The notes beneath the pieces were generated by a model, which searched no databases, was not told the origin of the DNA, and worked only from the letters and a program-made list of their open reading frames with translations. Below are positions 46,035 through 57,513 of a DNA stretch of 64,000 nt, in pieces. The DNA is from Anaspis maculata (taxonomy: Eukaryota; Arthropoda; Insecta; Coleoptera; Scraptiidae). Location of the stretch: the NCBI GenBank assembly GCA_949128115.1, contig OX421961.1, forward strand, positions 107,678,363-107,742,362, in the 5' to 3' direction. Position 1 is the stretch's first letter. Every line of letters begins with the position of its first letter. The position numbers and the translations under genes were made by a program.

Positions 46035-48289
46035 ATTCCGAAAAAGAGATATAACCCGTTCATCCCCAGTTTGAGCGAAGTTGCGTACTACAACACGCTC
46101 CGGCAGTTTTAATTAGTTCTCTCCGGTTTTAAATCCTGCAAGCAAACAAAGCTCATTAAAACCTGTGGGAGTCGTGGAACTCGTCCAGAGGTTCTCTTTC
46201 CGTTTTCTTTTGCATTTCCATGACAAATCTGATTTGCAGAAAAACTCATCGGAAAAGTCTGCTCGCTCTCAGCGCTTTTGCATCTGCCTAGTCTACGTAC
46301 AGTAGATGATGCCTAGCTTTACTACCCTCATAAAGAAGATACAGGTATGTGCCAGATTTGCGTGAAATTGGTTGTGCAGGTTGAAAAATGTTTTTTTTTC
46401 TTGAACGATTTGCCTTATACCCTAGTCTGCGATGAGAGGTAGAAAATGACCTTGGCCCGAGAGCCAAGGTGTATGAAATAACGAAATTCCTCCTGCCCCC
46501 ATCAATTTGAAGCGAAGATGACCCGGAAAAACTCCGCCAAGTGAAAATATTGTATTTTGGTGGTAGCACTCGAATGATTTACGAAGGAGAGCCCTTCCAT
46601 TACCGCGACCTGCCCACACACATACACGGCTGAGGAGGTCGATTTAATCCACCTCGCGTTATCGTTATCGCGCTCAGGTGGAGACATCCATCATCCGAGG
46701 GGCCCCCAAGGGACGGCTAGACCTGGCGCTTCTGTAATGTGTACGCTTCCATCCAGCTTGTTGCCTGTTACGTCACACAATATGCCTTTGCTGATTGCAC
46801 CAACTCGAGGCCGAAATTGCAGCCAACCCCTCTTTGTTGTGTTGGAAGTTGGAATATCCAAGTTCATTCAAGTTTATTCAATTTTATACTCTATGAAGAC
46901 CTTTTGCGAGGTGTTTAACATCTTTTGAGTGTTCATATTTTGTAAAAAAAATTTGAAAGCTCTGTGACTCTTCCATCAATGATGACCGCTGATGGAAGCT
47001 CTGGATCGCTTCTGAAAGCTCCGTCTATTCTCCTACCCCAACACACTGTCAACATCAGCTCTCCTTGTTATGACAGCTGCTTTTTTTTGTAGAATTGGAG
47101 ATTTATCACTGACCATAACTATTCAGATCAATTGGGGAAATATCACTGCATGTATCACTGCCCTGGTATGGTTATGAAGGGACTTGATAAGTTGAGATTC
47201 TCGATAAAAAAAAATAGACAGTGGTCACAGCATCACTTCATTTGCCTGGAAGAGGACTGATTTTTGCCGAAAATACCTACTTCTCATATGACTGCTTTCT
47301 CATCCACCTTCTTCCTTGATGGCGTTGATTCCTCTCTTCAGTATTCCTAGCAGATTTTCCAAAATATGTCGACCACTCTATCTATATAGCACCCGTGGCA
47401 ATCCTGTGAACTCCCTGATATAATCGATAATAAAAATCAGTGTCTCTCGACCGACAATAACTTGGAAAAGAAATTACTCACAGCCCTCCTCTTGTGCTTT
47501 GTACAGAATAGACCTGGAAAAAGAGGCAATTCGGGCTAACGCCGTCGTCCCTGGCGGAATGAAATGCTGCCGGGTTGTCAATTGAATATTGATAGAGGTA
47601 GAATTCGGGAAGTCGGAAAAGGGCAGATTTAAATCCGCATACACGAGTGTCTAGTAGGAAAGTGTGTCAATTTTTATGTGGGGTTGAAACAAGGTTTGCA
47701 CTCTTGCATAAATCAGCATTTTGACCTCGGATGTTTTTGTGCAACTACACGAGCATTGGGTATCTAAAGACCGGCTCTGCCAATCACATTATTTTAAATG
47801 TTTAAACAAACAGATGGCGTCGCTGCCGTAGTTCCCAGCTTGATGGCTAGTTGCCAGGGCGGACAAAATTACTTCGTGATGCACGTCTTCCCGGTGCCGT
47901 AAACGTGAAAACAAGACGTTTTTGCATGGAACAAAATGATGTTCTTTCTTGGGCGGCTATTCTTGCATGGTCATTATTCGCATCAGCCTTCTAGTTTATC
48001 TATCGTTTCCGATGGCTTTACAGGCAGACATCACGAGCGATTATTGTTAGTTCTAATTCGAACCATATTCTGTGAACGTGTTCTAGAAAACCAAGCTGTT
48101 AGAGTAAGTAATAAAATTATTGCATGCCGGTGTGTAGAGTTACATTTTTCATGCACTGAAAACTTTACAGGGGTTCTTCTTGTTCTGTCACTTCTCCATG
48201 GTCACCCCCCCTGTTCCTAAGCTACTGAGGTTTGTGGGTTCTCTCATATTTTCTTGTGCTTTTCTATGATTTAGTTTCTCGAATACATA

Positions 48290-49369
48290 CCGGGTGATCA
48301 TTTGAAAACTATCCATCTGCAATAACTCCCGATTCCTAGTGAATATTTTTTCGAGCAAAAATAGGTCGATTTTTATATCGAGGGGGACATCTAAAACATA
48401 CATTGGCAAATTTCTATACTCACCCCCCTCGCCCCCACTCACCCCAACTTTGAAATTTCAAATGACACTACCTACCTTGCGATACATCAAATTGAAGAGA
48501 AATTAATTTTCTTTCTGGAAAAAATATTTTCAAAATTTTTAACCCCACCCCCTTTTCCTTAAAAATTCTCTGACTGTCCCATTTTATATTCTGGACCCCT
48601 CATTTTTTTCTAAATTTAGTCGGCGAAATCCTAAATAGCATCGAAGAAGAAAATTTTTGGTGGGAAAAGTGCTACCCAAATTCACCCCTTTGCTCTCCCC
48701 CTCATCAACTCCCAAATTTTTTAAAACACCACCAACTTTGTGATACATCAAATTGAAGGGAATTGAATTCTCTTTCTGAAAAAATTTTTTTTGAAATTTT
48801 CTAACCCTCCCCCAATAAATTGGTCATTTGGAGTATTCTAGGAGGGAAATGGGGGGCTTTAAAAATTGTGAAAAATCTTTTTCAGGAAGAGAATTCAATT
48901 TCCTTCAATTTGATGTATTACAAAGTGGGTATTGACATTTAAGATTTTCAAGGTCAGGTGGGGGGAGCGAAGGGGTGAATTTGGGTGGTACTTTTTTCAT
49001 AGAAAATTTTCTCTTTTGATGCTGTGCAGGATGACGTTGACTGAATTGAAGGGAAATGGAGGTCAAGAATATTAACTTGGACACACAGAGAATTTTCGGA
49101 AAAACGGGGGGCAGGGTTGAAAAATTTCAAAATATTTTTTCTAGAGAGAGAATTTTATTCTCTTTAATTTGATGTATCGCAAGGTAGGTGGTGTCATTTG
49201 AAATTTCAAAGTTGGGGTGAGTGGGGGCGAGGGGGCTCAAGATATAAATTCTTCAATGTATATTTTGAATGTCCCCCTCGATATAAAAATCGACCTGTTT
49301 TTGCTCAAAGACATTTGCACTAGGAATCGGTAGATATTGCAGGTGGATAGTTTTCAAATGATCACCCGG
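48290..49369. mobile_element. Foldback element G (CCGGGTGATCA termini, TA target)
   Basis: A 1.08-kb palindrome starting CCGGGTGATCATTTGAAAAC and ending with its inverse, with TA on both sides. Interior arms carry GTCGATTTTTATATCGAGGG, GATACATCAAATTGAAGAG and TGACACTACCTACC-type motifs. The interior is homologous to foldback B (6565-7592), but the termini differ. A right-end fragment lies at 1456-1612. Confidence 0.85.
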
Positions 49370-49371
49370 TA

Positions 49372-50960
49372 TATTCGTCGTTTTTGTTCGAAATGTTCAA
49401 GCTCTTCGTAACAACAACGACACCATGGCTTATCCAACGTGTATTACCCTCTTAAACACCCTGAACACCTATGAGTAAAGTCCCTGAACGTTCTAACTTT
49501 GATAGGTAGCAACCAAAAAGGAATAACCAGATTAAAGACTTTTTGGTCTCCCAGACAGATGGATTAAAACGTAAGTACCACTTCATCTTACCTAACGTCC
49601 CTGCAGTACGAGCATGGCACTGTCAGTTCCGGCTAATGGGGTGGGGAAGGAGAACTATAATAATAAAAGTAGTTTGAGCAAAATTAATTAGGTATACAGT
49701 TGAATGCCACGAAAATCGGAAGGAAGGAAGCGGTCTGGGGTGTCCTCAAGTCGTCCCCAACCGTGACCGATATTTTTGATCTTGTTTCTCTGATTGCCTC
49801 CAAGCTACTAGCGGCCTTGCAGCAGCAAGCACCTCGAGCCGAGGATCATGACCTCAGCCCAGCGCTGTTCAGCATTTTGTTCTCCACTTATTACTCTTTT
49901 TTTTACTAGAGTATCAGAGTGTAGAGTCAGCGCGAAATGATAGGTGCCCCGTGCCATTGACAATGAAATTCTGGACATAGCAGCTGGTTGGTTGTGTGCG
50001 ACCGATATCTCCATCTCTGCAGCAGCATGGGTAAATTAAATTAGCAAAAGCTCTGAAACCTCAAACCGCATCGATCTCGAAATTAACGTGCTGCGGTATT
50101 TTGTTTGTTTTCCGCATGCTAAACTCTAGGTATACTTAGGTCAAGTTCTTCGTGTTGAGCTCCTTCGTACCATAAACACAATAACAATGATAATTAGTAT
50201 TGTGCGAAAAACTGCGAAATGTTGTGAAGATAAAAAATTATCTTAATGGGATTTCCTGGCGGTGCGGTTTTGAAATTAATTTGATGGCAAAAGTTTTAAT
50301 ATTTTTGATGAATTCAATCCGGTAGGTATCTCGGAGAAGAGGATTTTTTTCTGTCGATTCAAGACCTATTTTTTTTTCCAATTATCACCAATGAATAAGT
50401 TATAGTAGATTTTAAGTGAGAGGAATAAGCCATTATAAGCTAATGAGGTATTTGGTACATAAGCGCTTGCCCAAGTTTAGTAAATTCTCATGTGATTACT
50501 CGTATAATAAATGGCATTTCACTCACCTGAGATATACGACGTTTTATCACTTTCATCTTAGTGTAGTGGCTCAAGCTTGGAACAACAAACTTAAATAAAA
50601 TAAAATTCTGTCAAATAAATCAAGCAATAGTCAGTTTTGATAGATAATTGTGAAAGACGTGTATAATGACTTACCGAAGTCACTCATGGGTAATCGCTCA
50701 CTTGAGTCACTGGAAATAAATCTATAATGGAGTCATTATACACTACTATTAGATAATGAACCTACTTTTTATCACTCGCTCTACGGCTTGAAGCAATTAT
50801 CAGGTTATATCATGTTAGAATCACGAAATTTGATCTTGCTAGAAAAATTTCAGCGAGACGCATAGAAAAAATCCGCGATCCAACACCTTGGCAATCTCGG
50901 TAGATATATCACCTAATACGGTGAGCTTTTGCCAAGTCTGTGCACCATCGAACGCCTGAG
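49372..50960. other. Unassigned sequence, no supported gene
   Basis: Short frames (49700-49909 +, 50416-50598 +) are unrecognised. No repeat relationship seen. Confidence 0.35.
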
Positions 50961-51028
50961 CCAGGAAGGAACTCTTGAGACACGTGTTTCGACCTTTCGG
51001 GCCTCATCAGTGAGAGGAGAGCCTCCAA
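50961..51028 (-). ncRNA. Hammerhead-type self-cleaving ribozyme candidate (type I)
   Basis: On the minus strand the core CTGATGA (51004-51010) is followed by a 4-bp stem II, GGCC-CGAAA-GGTC (50991-51003), then GAAA (50987-50990). Next is a short self-complementary stem III, ACACGTGT, whose last T plus the following C make the cleavage triplet GTC (50979-50981). Stem I closes the ends: T50978 with A at 51011, a small internal loop, AGAG (50972-50975) with CTCT (51013-51016), then CCTTCC with GGAGG further out. This matches the hammerhead consensus. A minimal palindromic stem III is known from hammerheads of Penelope-like and related retroelements, which often act as dimers. An open frame runs through it (50913-51224, -), so it may sit in retroelement coding or terminal-repeat sequence. 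Activity is not shown. Confidence 0.72.
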
Positions 51029-51166
51029 GCAAGGGTGCATAAAGATACCCAGACCCGACAATACAACTAAGACCCCGCCAACATGTTATATGTACTAGAA
51101 TCGTACATGCGGTAGGATGTTTATCAACAGCATCATGGATAAAGAAGAGCTCGCTTTCATGAATAA

Positions 51167-51810
51167 TGTTACGTATTCCGCGTACGGGTTCTTTTATAAT
51201 TGAGACGATCGTTTTATAACACACTATTGATTACTGCATACTACAATAATAAATACACGCCAACAACTATTTACGCTTGGATATATCGCAGGTACTACTT
51301 TGCTTGTTTCGCACTCGTTCGCTTCCAATCCAATAACTGACTGTCGCGCTGAGAACGGTGCTTATACCGGGGGTTTATAAACGTCTGTGATCGCATCGCC
51401 TTTGGAATCCGCTTTCGATTACTACAATTGCGCCTGTTGCTGCGTTTTTTGGCCTGACCCATGCCTGCCGCGATCACAGTTTCTTATAAACACCCCGTAT
51501 ATGCCTCCGATTAGTGTTCCCGAACTTTCCATCATCCTCCAGCAAATTCCATAGTGACCCGGCATATGGTTTCTAGACGACTCCTGAATAATCACACACC
51601 TTTCGCGTGCTTCCCGTGTGTTCTGGTGTGGCACCTCCGCCAAAATGGACAGATGTAGCTTGACCCACTGCTGAAGTCTCCATTCAGTTGCACGGAAAAT
51701 AGCCCACACGCGCGCTCTGGAACATACCAGAACGCTCCGCACTTGTACACTGCGATTAACGAGAAGAGTCTAGAAAGGTCGCGTGTTATCCAGAATCGCC
51801 GCTCGTAACA
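51167..51810 (-). mobile_element. Solo LTR, second minus-strand copy
   Basis: The minus strand begins TGTTACGAGCGGCGATTCTG and ends GAATACGTAACA. It shares CATGCCGGGTCACTATGG-like and ATTGTAGTATGCAGTAATCA regions with the 26874-27399 LTR, and is longer (644 bp). Flanking tetramers are ATAA and ATAC, one base from a perfect duplication. It interrupts the open frame that contains the ribozyme-like motif. Confidence 0.75.
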
Positions 51811-52273
51811 ATACCTTCATAATTATATTTGCCAAAAATATGGTTAGTTGAGTATCGCTTTTATTTATTTAGATATTGGGGATCTGTCAAAATGGTCAGT
51901 CAGAGTAGAGCAGTAGTAGAACCGGAACTGCCCAGACATTGCTAGGTGTTGCGAAATTTTATGGAGAATCGATAGCAGTGTCACCCAGTTTTGCAGTAGA
52001 TAGTTAATAAATTTTCACAAAAGTTTTCAAGGTTGTTTTGAACACCGCTGAAAAGAATAATGGCTTATTTATAGCTTTGTTTTATTGCAGCATGCATGGG
52101 ATCTCGTTTTCATTTCTCACTAGGTGCCTCGCAATGTTACTTTCCCGGCCCCACCAACATGGAGGGAAAGTATTGTAATGGTGCAGAAAAAAAGTTTTGA
52201 GATTTCACCGGATATATCCATTTTGAGGTCCCCCAAGTCGATTAAGACCATTTCCAGAATGATGTCTGTCTGT

Positions 52274-52275
<2 letters not shown>
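51811..52275. other. No gene seen
   Basis: AT-rich sequence between the solo LTR and the TG microsatellite; no gene or repeat identified. Confidence 0.35.

Positions 52276-52308
<33 letters not shown>
52276..52308. repeat. (TG)n microsatellite
   Basis: A (TG)n tract of about 33 bases immediately 5' of Rep-1 copy 2, in the position where (CCGT)n or (TCTG)n tracts precede similar repeats elsewhere. Confidence 0.95.
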
Positions 52309-52309
<1 letters not shown>

Positions 52310-52317
<8 letters not shown>

Positions 52318-54975
52318 GATCTTCCACGATAACTGCCGAACCGTTTATCCGATCGATTTGAAATTTGATATGCAGACATGGTTTCGCCCTGGAATGACCG
52401 GATTAGTTTCTGGCTGACATCTGTCAAACATAAGTGTCACTATCAGAAAATGACAAAAGCTACATCTCACGGAACTTGACTTGCAATATGTCATTTGAAA
52501 GCCCTTGAAGAATTGTATTCAGAACAGTTAAAAGTATTTTCCTACCTGTTGTCTGTCAAATTATAAAAAATATCAAAGTCTGGAACTTTGCCATTTAATT
52601 ATTCAAAATCTATACGACAAATGTGAACCAAACACGGCAGGAAGCAACATTACTAAAGAATCAAACTAATGCTGAAATTGAAGTTTCCCACCGTTTTCCG
52701 GACAAGCGCTATGGATTTTTAAAAATTTTCCTAGCCAATTCCAGCCTCGCTTGCCTGTTCCTCGATTTTTGGCCTATTTAATTTTTTTAGCAACATAGCA
52801 ACCAAACCGGTAGGTAACTACGTTTTTGTTACGAATCGTATCAATGTCAAAGTGACAACATGAACGCTGTTCTCGGCAGGTTCTCGGTGTTTTCTTTAGG
52901 GCATGTTCCGTTTTAGTAATATTCGTACCGAAACTCCGGTTACCCGGTCCGAATTGATAATATTACTTGTATTATTCGTAAATCGGACCACGGTTGTTTT
53001 AACCAGAGGGAACCGAAGCGACCGGCGTTTGAGCTTGGTTACTCCGGTTAAAAACATGGCGGATGACATTACTTGCCAATTTTGAAAGTTGGTTTTGAGT
53101 TTTGTCATGACACGAATCACGAAACGATCCCAGAAGACTACAAATTACTTTCATACCGTCCGTTTACATGATTTTCTGCGATATGGTTTGCCCTTGGAAC
53201 CAGGTACAGGCATACCTACAGGAGGGTACCTGCAGAAGAAGAGACAGCTACCCTATACGTTGGCGGCCCAGCAGCGTGTTCTGCATTCTGCAGCCAAAGT
53301 CAGACACACTTCTCAGGCTTGCTCGGCCCAGGTCCACGTTAAAAATGTCCATCTTGAACGCGAGGTATGTCTTGGACTTGAATTTCAATGTAACCCCATG
53401 TCGCAAAATGATAAGGGTTTGCGTTTGAGCAACGTAAAGGTAGGTATAGGTAGCGAGGTAGGTAGTAAGAGAGCTGGAAGCTTGTGATGTGATTTCAAAA
53501 CATGTACCCTTCACCATTTTTTGCTCTGCCTGCTTCGCAGGCAGCCTGGATGTTTCAAAATCAAATTTTAACGTTTGACAACTTCACATTGACGGAAGAT
53601 TGACCAGAGCGTTCCGAAATAACCGGTAACCGTAAGGTACCGCTTTTTCGGTTACCGGTTCGAAGAGTTGTAAAACGGAACATGCCCTTAGTATCTTCTT
53701 GCATCATTTGGGGCAACAGTGCGAACCGATCCTTTGTGTTGTTTGGGGCTCCGTAAACCCCCTTGTGTTTTCTGTAGTTTTAGCAACTCCAGTATGCTCA
53801 TTCCATTGACGTATATGTACAAACTGTAATGTGTGCAGTTCCCTTATTTGATTCGGTACCAGGGCCCCATCCCCATGGTGTCTGCTGTTCAAGGCCCTGA
53901 TGGGGCCCCCATCTGTGTCTATCAGATTTTGCCTTTTTAGGCCAAAACTGCGGCCTTGTGTCTTCTTGGGTTCGTTGAAGCCCTCTAGGCTCCTGGTGTC
54001 TACGGGTGTCTCTTGAAGCCCCACTGAGCCCCCCCTTTTTTTTTTTAGTTTTCAGAACTATCGTGCCTTCAGGTGTGGTTCGGACCTAACTTCTTGCTGG
54101 GGTCGAAGTCTCATTTCAGAGGTCACCACTTGAGGGCCTTGAATAGCAATTGATTAGAACTCTGCTCCAGGTTCTCAATCCGCGACTGATTTTCACCGGT
54201 TATTTTCCAAACAATAATTTAGGTTGCATCATTAAAGGCAACAGTGCGCCCCGACTAATTGTGTCTTTAGGTGTTGTTTGGGGCTGTGTAAACCCCCTTG
54301 TGTGGAACTAGCATTGCATTCTTGAGATATCACAACAGTTAACTACCTCTAGTACTAGCTTTTGAATTATATCATCGTCTTGTACCTACTTCATAATGCG
54401 ATCGCGCAAATTAAACGGTTCTGCCACGATAACTACCAAATTGTTGATCGGATTAAATCGAAATCAGGTACGAAAGCATAAGTTCAGCCTGGAATGACCT
54501 GATTAGACTTTGGGTGAATGATTTTGATCGAAAGTCTTCAGGTGCCACATTGGGTTTGGGCTTGTCTGCCCAAGCTCTAAATTGAAAATAATAGAGTTGA
54601 AATTTGACACACAGATGCAGAAAGTTTTCAATCAAGTTTGTGTAATTTCGTCATCATGTCTGAAGTAGAAACAAAAATTTCAATGAGGAACCTGTATTGC
54701 ATTCTTCAGATTCCGCAACAATTAGCTTCCTAGTTCTTCATACATTACGAAATATTTTATCACCTTGGAAACCTCTAAGAACCTATCACTTGTTCTGTCG
54801 GCCCGACAATGGATGCAGCAGGATGCTCGCTAAACACTCAACTCACTAGAACTTTTTCAATCAACTTCTCAATTAAATCCCACTTTCCCGAAGGGACGCC
54901 TGAATCAAAATCCTCACTGACGTCCCTGGATACCGCCGGAAAAGTTTTGTGTCGCCCCACAACAGATTTTTCCAT
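52310..54975 (+). repeat. Rep-1 copy 2, expanded by insertions
   Basis: 52395-52745 matches 1-330 and 54392-54970 matches 866-1450, in order and orientation. The middle is longer than in copy 1 because it holds a 789-bp MITE (52899-53687) and about 700 bp of extra sequence. That extra sequence includes two ~65-bp direct repeats, GTTGTTTGGGGCT and TAAACCCCCTTGTGT, at 53700-53770 and 54237-54303. The frame at 53704-54024 (-) is unrecognised. Confidence 0.7.
52899..53687. mobile_element. MITE with GGGCATGTTCCGTTTTA ends and TTA target duplication
   Basis: A perfect 17-bp terminal inverted repeat (GGGCATGTTCCGTTTTA / TAAAACGGAACATGCCC), TTA on each side (52896-52898, 53688-53690), and subterminal inverted CCGGTTACC motifs. 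PIF/Harbinger-like by target site. Non-coding; frames such as 53089-53487 (+) show no transposase motifs. Confidence 0.88.
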
Positions 54976-55859
54976 TGAAAAGATGCATTTTTTCCATTTT
55001 TTTCCTTTTTCACCGAATGCAGGATCCCAGCTGAAATTTCGCTTGCGGCGATGGACAAAATTTTTCAAATAGATTCTAAGAACACGAGTGCTAAAGGGCA
55101 TTGCATGCTCAAAAATGCAGTGTATAACACTGTACCGACCCCCCTAAGAGAACTTGAACGAAATACGGCATATAGCATGTGATCAGCTGATCACTTTGTA
55201 TTTTATAGGGCCCCATCATCTAAAAAGTCGTGACTAGCAAAGCGAATTCCAAAAATTTGGCTAAATCTAAGACCAAAGATTTCCGAAAATATGAGAACTC
55301 GCGTGGTGGTTCATTCTCCATTGATCATTCTCCGGAAACTTGTATTTGGAAGTTTTTTTTTTGTCACAGATCAAAATTTTCAAGATATGCTTTTTTGATC
55401 ACTCTCCGAGTGATTCAAAATATGAAAGAATATACCTTCGAAAAGTTTGTATTTTTTCGTCTTTTTGAATTTTGAAATACCTGTTTTTGTAACGCCCTAT
55501 TTTCTGAAAGAACGGGATTGATAAAGCTTATCCTGGAAATTTGGCGTTCGAATAAAACGCGATTTCCATGGAAAATGAATAATTGTATACGTTCAGATCA
55601 GCTTCGACTTCGGCTTTGACTAAAAAGCTTCTAAATCGAAGTCACAGATTTTTTTTTTCAACTGGCATTCAAAATGGGTAGTTTCATTTCTCCATAATTA
55701 TGAATGAGTGAAAAGGAAAAAAATCTGTTACATCCGTTACATTTTGGGCGCGCCTGTCACATTAATTTTTTTTTCAAAGCGGTGGAAAGACCGTCTTTTG
55801 TTCATATTTTACAATTTCACATCTACCCCACTGCATGGCGGACAAAAAAAATAATTATA
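54976..55859. other. No gene seen
   Basis: AT-rich sequence; frames at 55230-55475 and 55704-55922 are unrecognised. Confidence 0.35.
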
Positions 55860-56876
55860 CACACCCAAATGGTCTGGGGATCACCCCGAAATTTGGTCCC
55901 GTTTAAAATGACAATTTCTTAAGAAAACATCAACCGATTATGGGAATTTTGTGGTGTTCGATAAAGTAATCCTTTGACCATAAGGTAGCACCGTAAGTCA
56001 CCCGATTGTTGACCCTCTGTACGATATACAGAGTGACAATGAAAGGAGCGCAAAAATGACCTACCTTCAGCGAGGTCCCATTTTGAGAAAACAAGTCACA
56101 GAATTTTCTAGCTGACATTGTCGGAAAGCGTACACCAATATCCCGAAACGGTTTTTGACTTTTGATCGTATTTTGTATTTTCAAAGAGTTATTGATTTTT
56201 TTGTGATTCTTGGATTTTTTGGTGCCGACTCTGCCAGCGGTCTTGCTAACCCTTGAAATTGGACCGGAACGTACACAACGGGTCTGTCAAATGTATCATG
56301 AAACAATTTGATCCCATCGACTCTCAGAAGTAGTGAGGACTTGCACCTGTTTTGGGACTATGACAAATCAAGCATGCTGCGACATTGCATTACATGTAAA
56401 ATAGCCCGGGGTGGTTCAAAATTAACCATTGGTAAGTTTCGGTTGGACGACAATTGCTATAATAATCAATCTTTTCCCATCGTAGATATTTCTTTACAGA
56501 CTGATTCTTGGTCCATAAACCACAAAAAAAAATCAATAACTCTTTAAATAAACAAAATATACGATCAAAAGCCCAAAACCCTTTCGGGATATTGATGTAT
56601 GCTTCCCAAAAATGTTGCCTAGAAATTTCTGCGACTTGTTTTCTCAAAACGGGACCTTGCTGAAGTCAGGTCGTTTTTGCGCCCCTTCCATTGTCATCCT
56701 GTATATCATACAGGAATCAACAGTGTAGTGACCTAAGGTGGCACCTTGTAGTCAGAAGATTACTCTATCGAACACCACAACAATTTACAAAATCGGGCAA
56801 TGTTTCCTCGAGAAATCGTAATTTAAGCCGAAACAAAATTTCGGGGTGATCCCTAGACCATTTGGGTGTTTACATT
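55860..56876. mobile_element. Foldback element H (ACACCCAAATGGTCT termini)
   Basis: A ~1.02-kb palindrome centred near 56367. Inverse pairs include ACACCCAAATGGTCT / AGACCATTTGGGTGT, GGGGATCACCCCGAAATTT / AAATTTCGGGGTGATCCC, TGTGGTGTTCGATA / TATCGAACACCACA, and CGTTTTTGCGCC / GGAGCGCAAAAATGA. A diverged relative of one arm lies inside the hAT element around 13270-13450. Non-coding. Confidence 0.82.
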
Positions 56877-56891
56877 ATGGTCAACATCCTA

Positions 56892-57511
56892 CAGGTGTCT
56901 CGGAAGTATCACATTCCAAGTCCAGAGCGGTATATGGAATCCACTCAAGAACACAAAAAAATATGCGAAAAAACTGTTGACGTCAGGGGGGTCTTCGGAC
57001 TTCGGATCTTAGGACTTCGCCCCTCACTATTTCCGTTGTTTAAAGTTATTTTTGAGAACTGTATGATAGATCAATCAGTGGAAATTATCAACCACTGGAT
57101 GTGCACTGAACTTCTATTTATTACACAGAATGATTCATAGAGCTGAAAAATTCATTTTACTTGAAAAACTCAAACTCCAGTAAAAAACTTTCTACGGAAA
57201 CGAAAGGAGTCGTAATATTCTACAGGAACGACTAATGAAGAAAAATGGATTTTTATGATCCATGACCAACCCTGTATCATCAGCAGAAATTCAGTACGCA
57301 CCCACTAGTTGACAATTTTTTGATGATTGGTCTATCACAAAGAGTTCCCAAAAATCACTTCAAAGAACGGAAATAGTGAGGGGCGAAATCCTAACCTTTG
57401 ACCCCATATATCTTAAAAAAAAGTCAATTTTTTTTTCAATATTGTTCTTGCGTGTTCTTGAGTGGATTCCATGTGCTCTGGACTCAGAATGCGATACTTT
57501 CGAGACACCTG
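56892..57511. mobile_element. Foldback element I (CAGGTGTCTCG termini, TA target)
   Basis: A 620-bp palindrome starting CAGGTGTCTCGGAAGTATC and ending GATACTTTCGAGACACCTG, with TA on both sides. The arms share GGAATCCACTCAAGAACAC and CCTCACTATTTCCGTT with their inverses. It begins about 15 bases after foldback H. Confidence 0.85.
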
Positions 57512-57513
57512 TA

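Larger units (their letters stand above)
43023..48287. other. Mostly unique sequence, no supported gene
   Basis: No repeat relationship within the window apart from the small features listed. The longest frame is 45627-46034 (-, 135 codons) in GC-richer sequence. It contains no motif I know and is a weak candidate at best. Frames at 46288-46569 (-) and 47936-48220 (+) are likewise unrecognised. This is the best place to look for host regulatory or exonic DNA. Confidence 0.35.

Noticed and set aside
52242..52427. Thr-His repeat peptide on the minus strand
   Set aside because: Translation of the (TG)n microsatellite.
53704..54024. 106-codon minus-strand ORF
   Set aside because: Overlaps a duplicated segment inside Rep-1 copy 2; no family motif.
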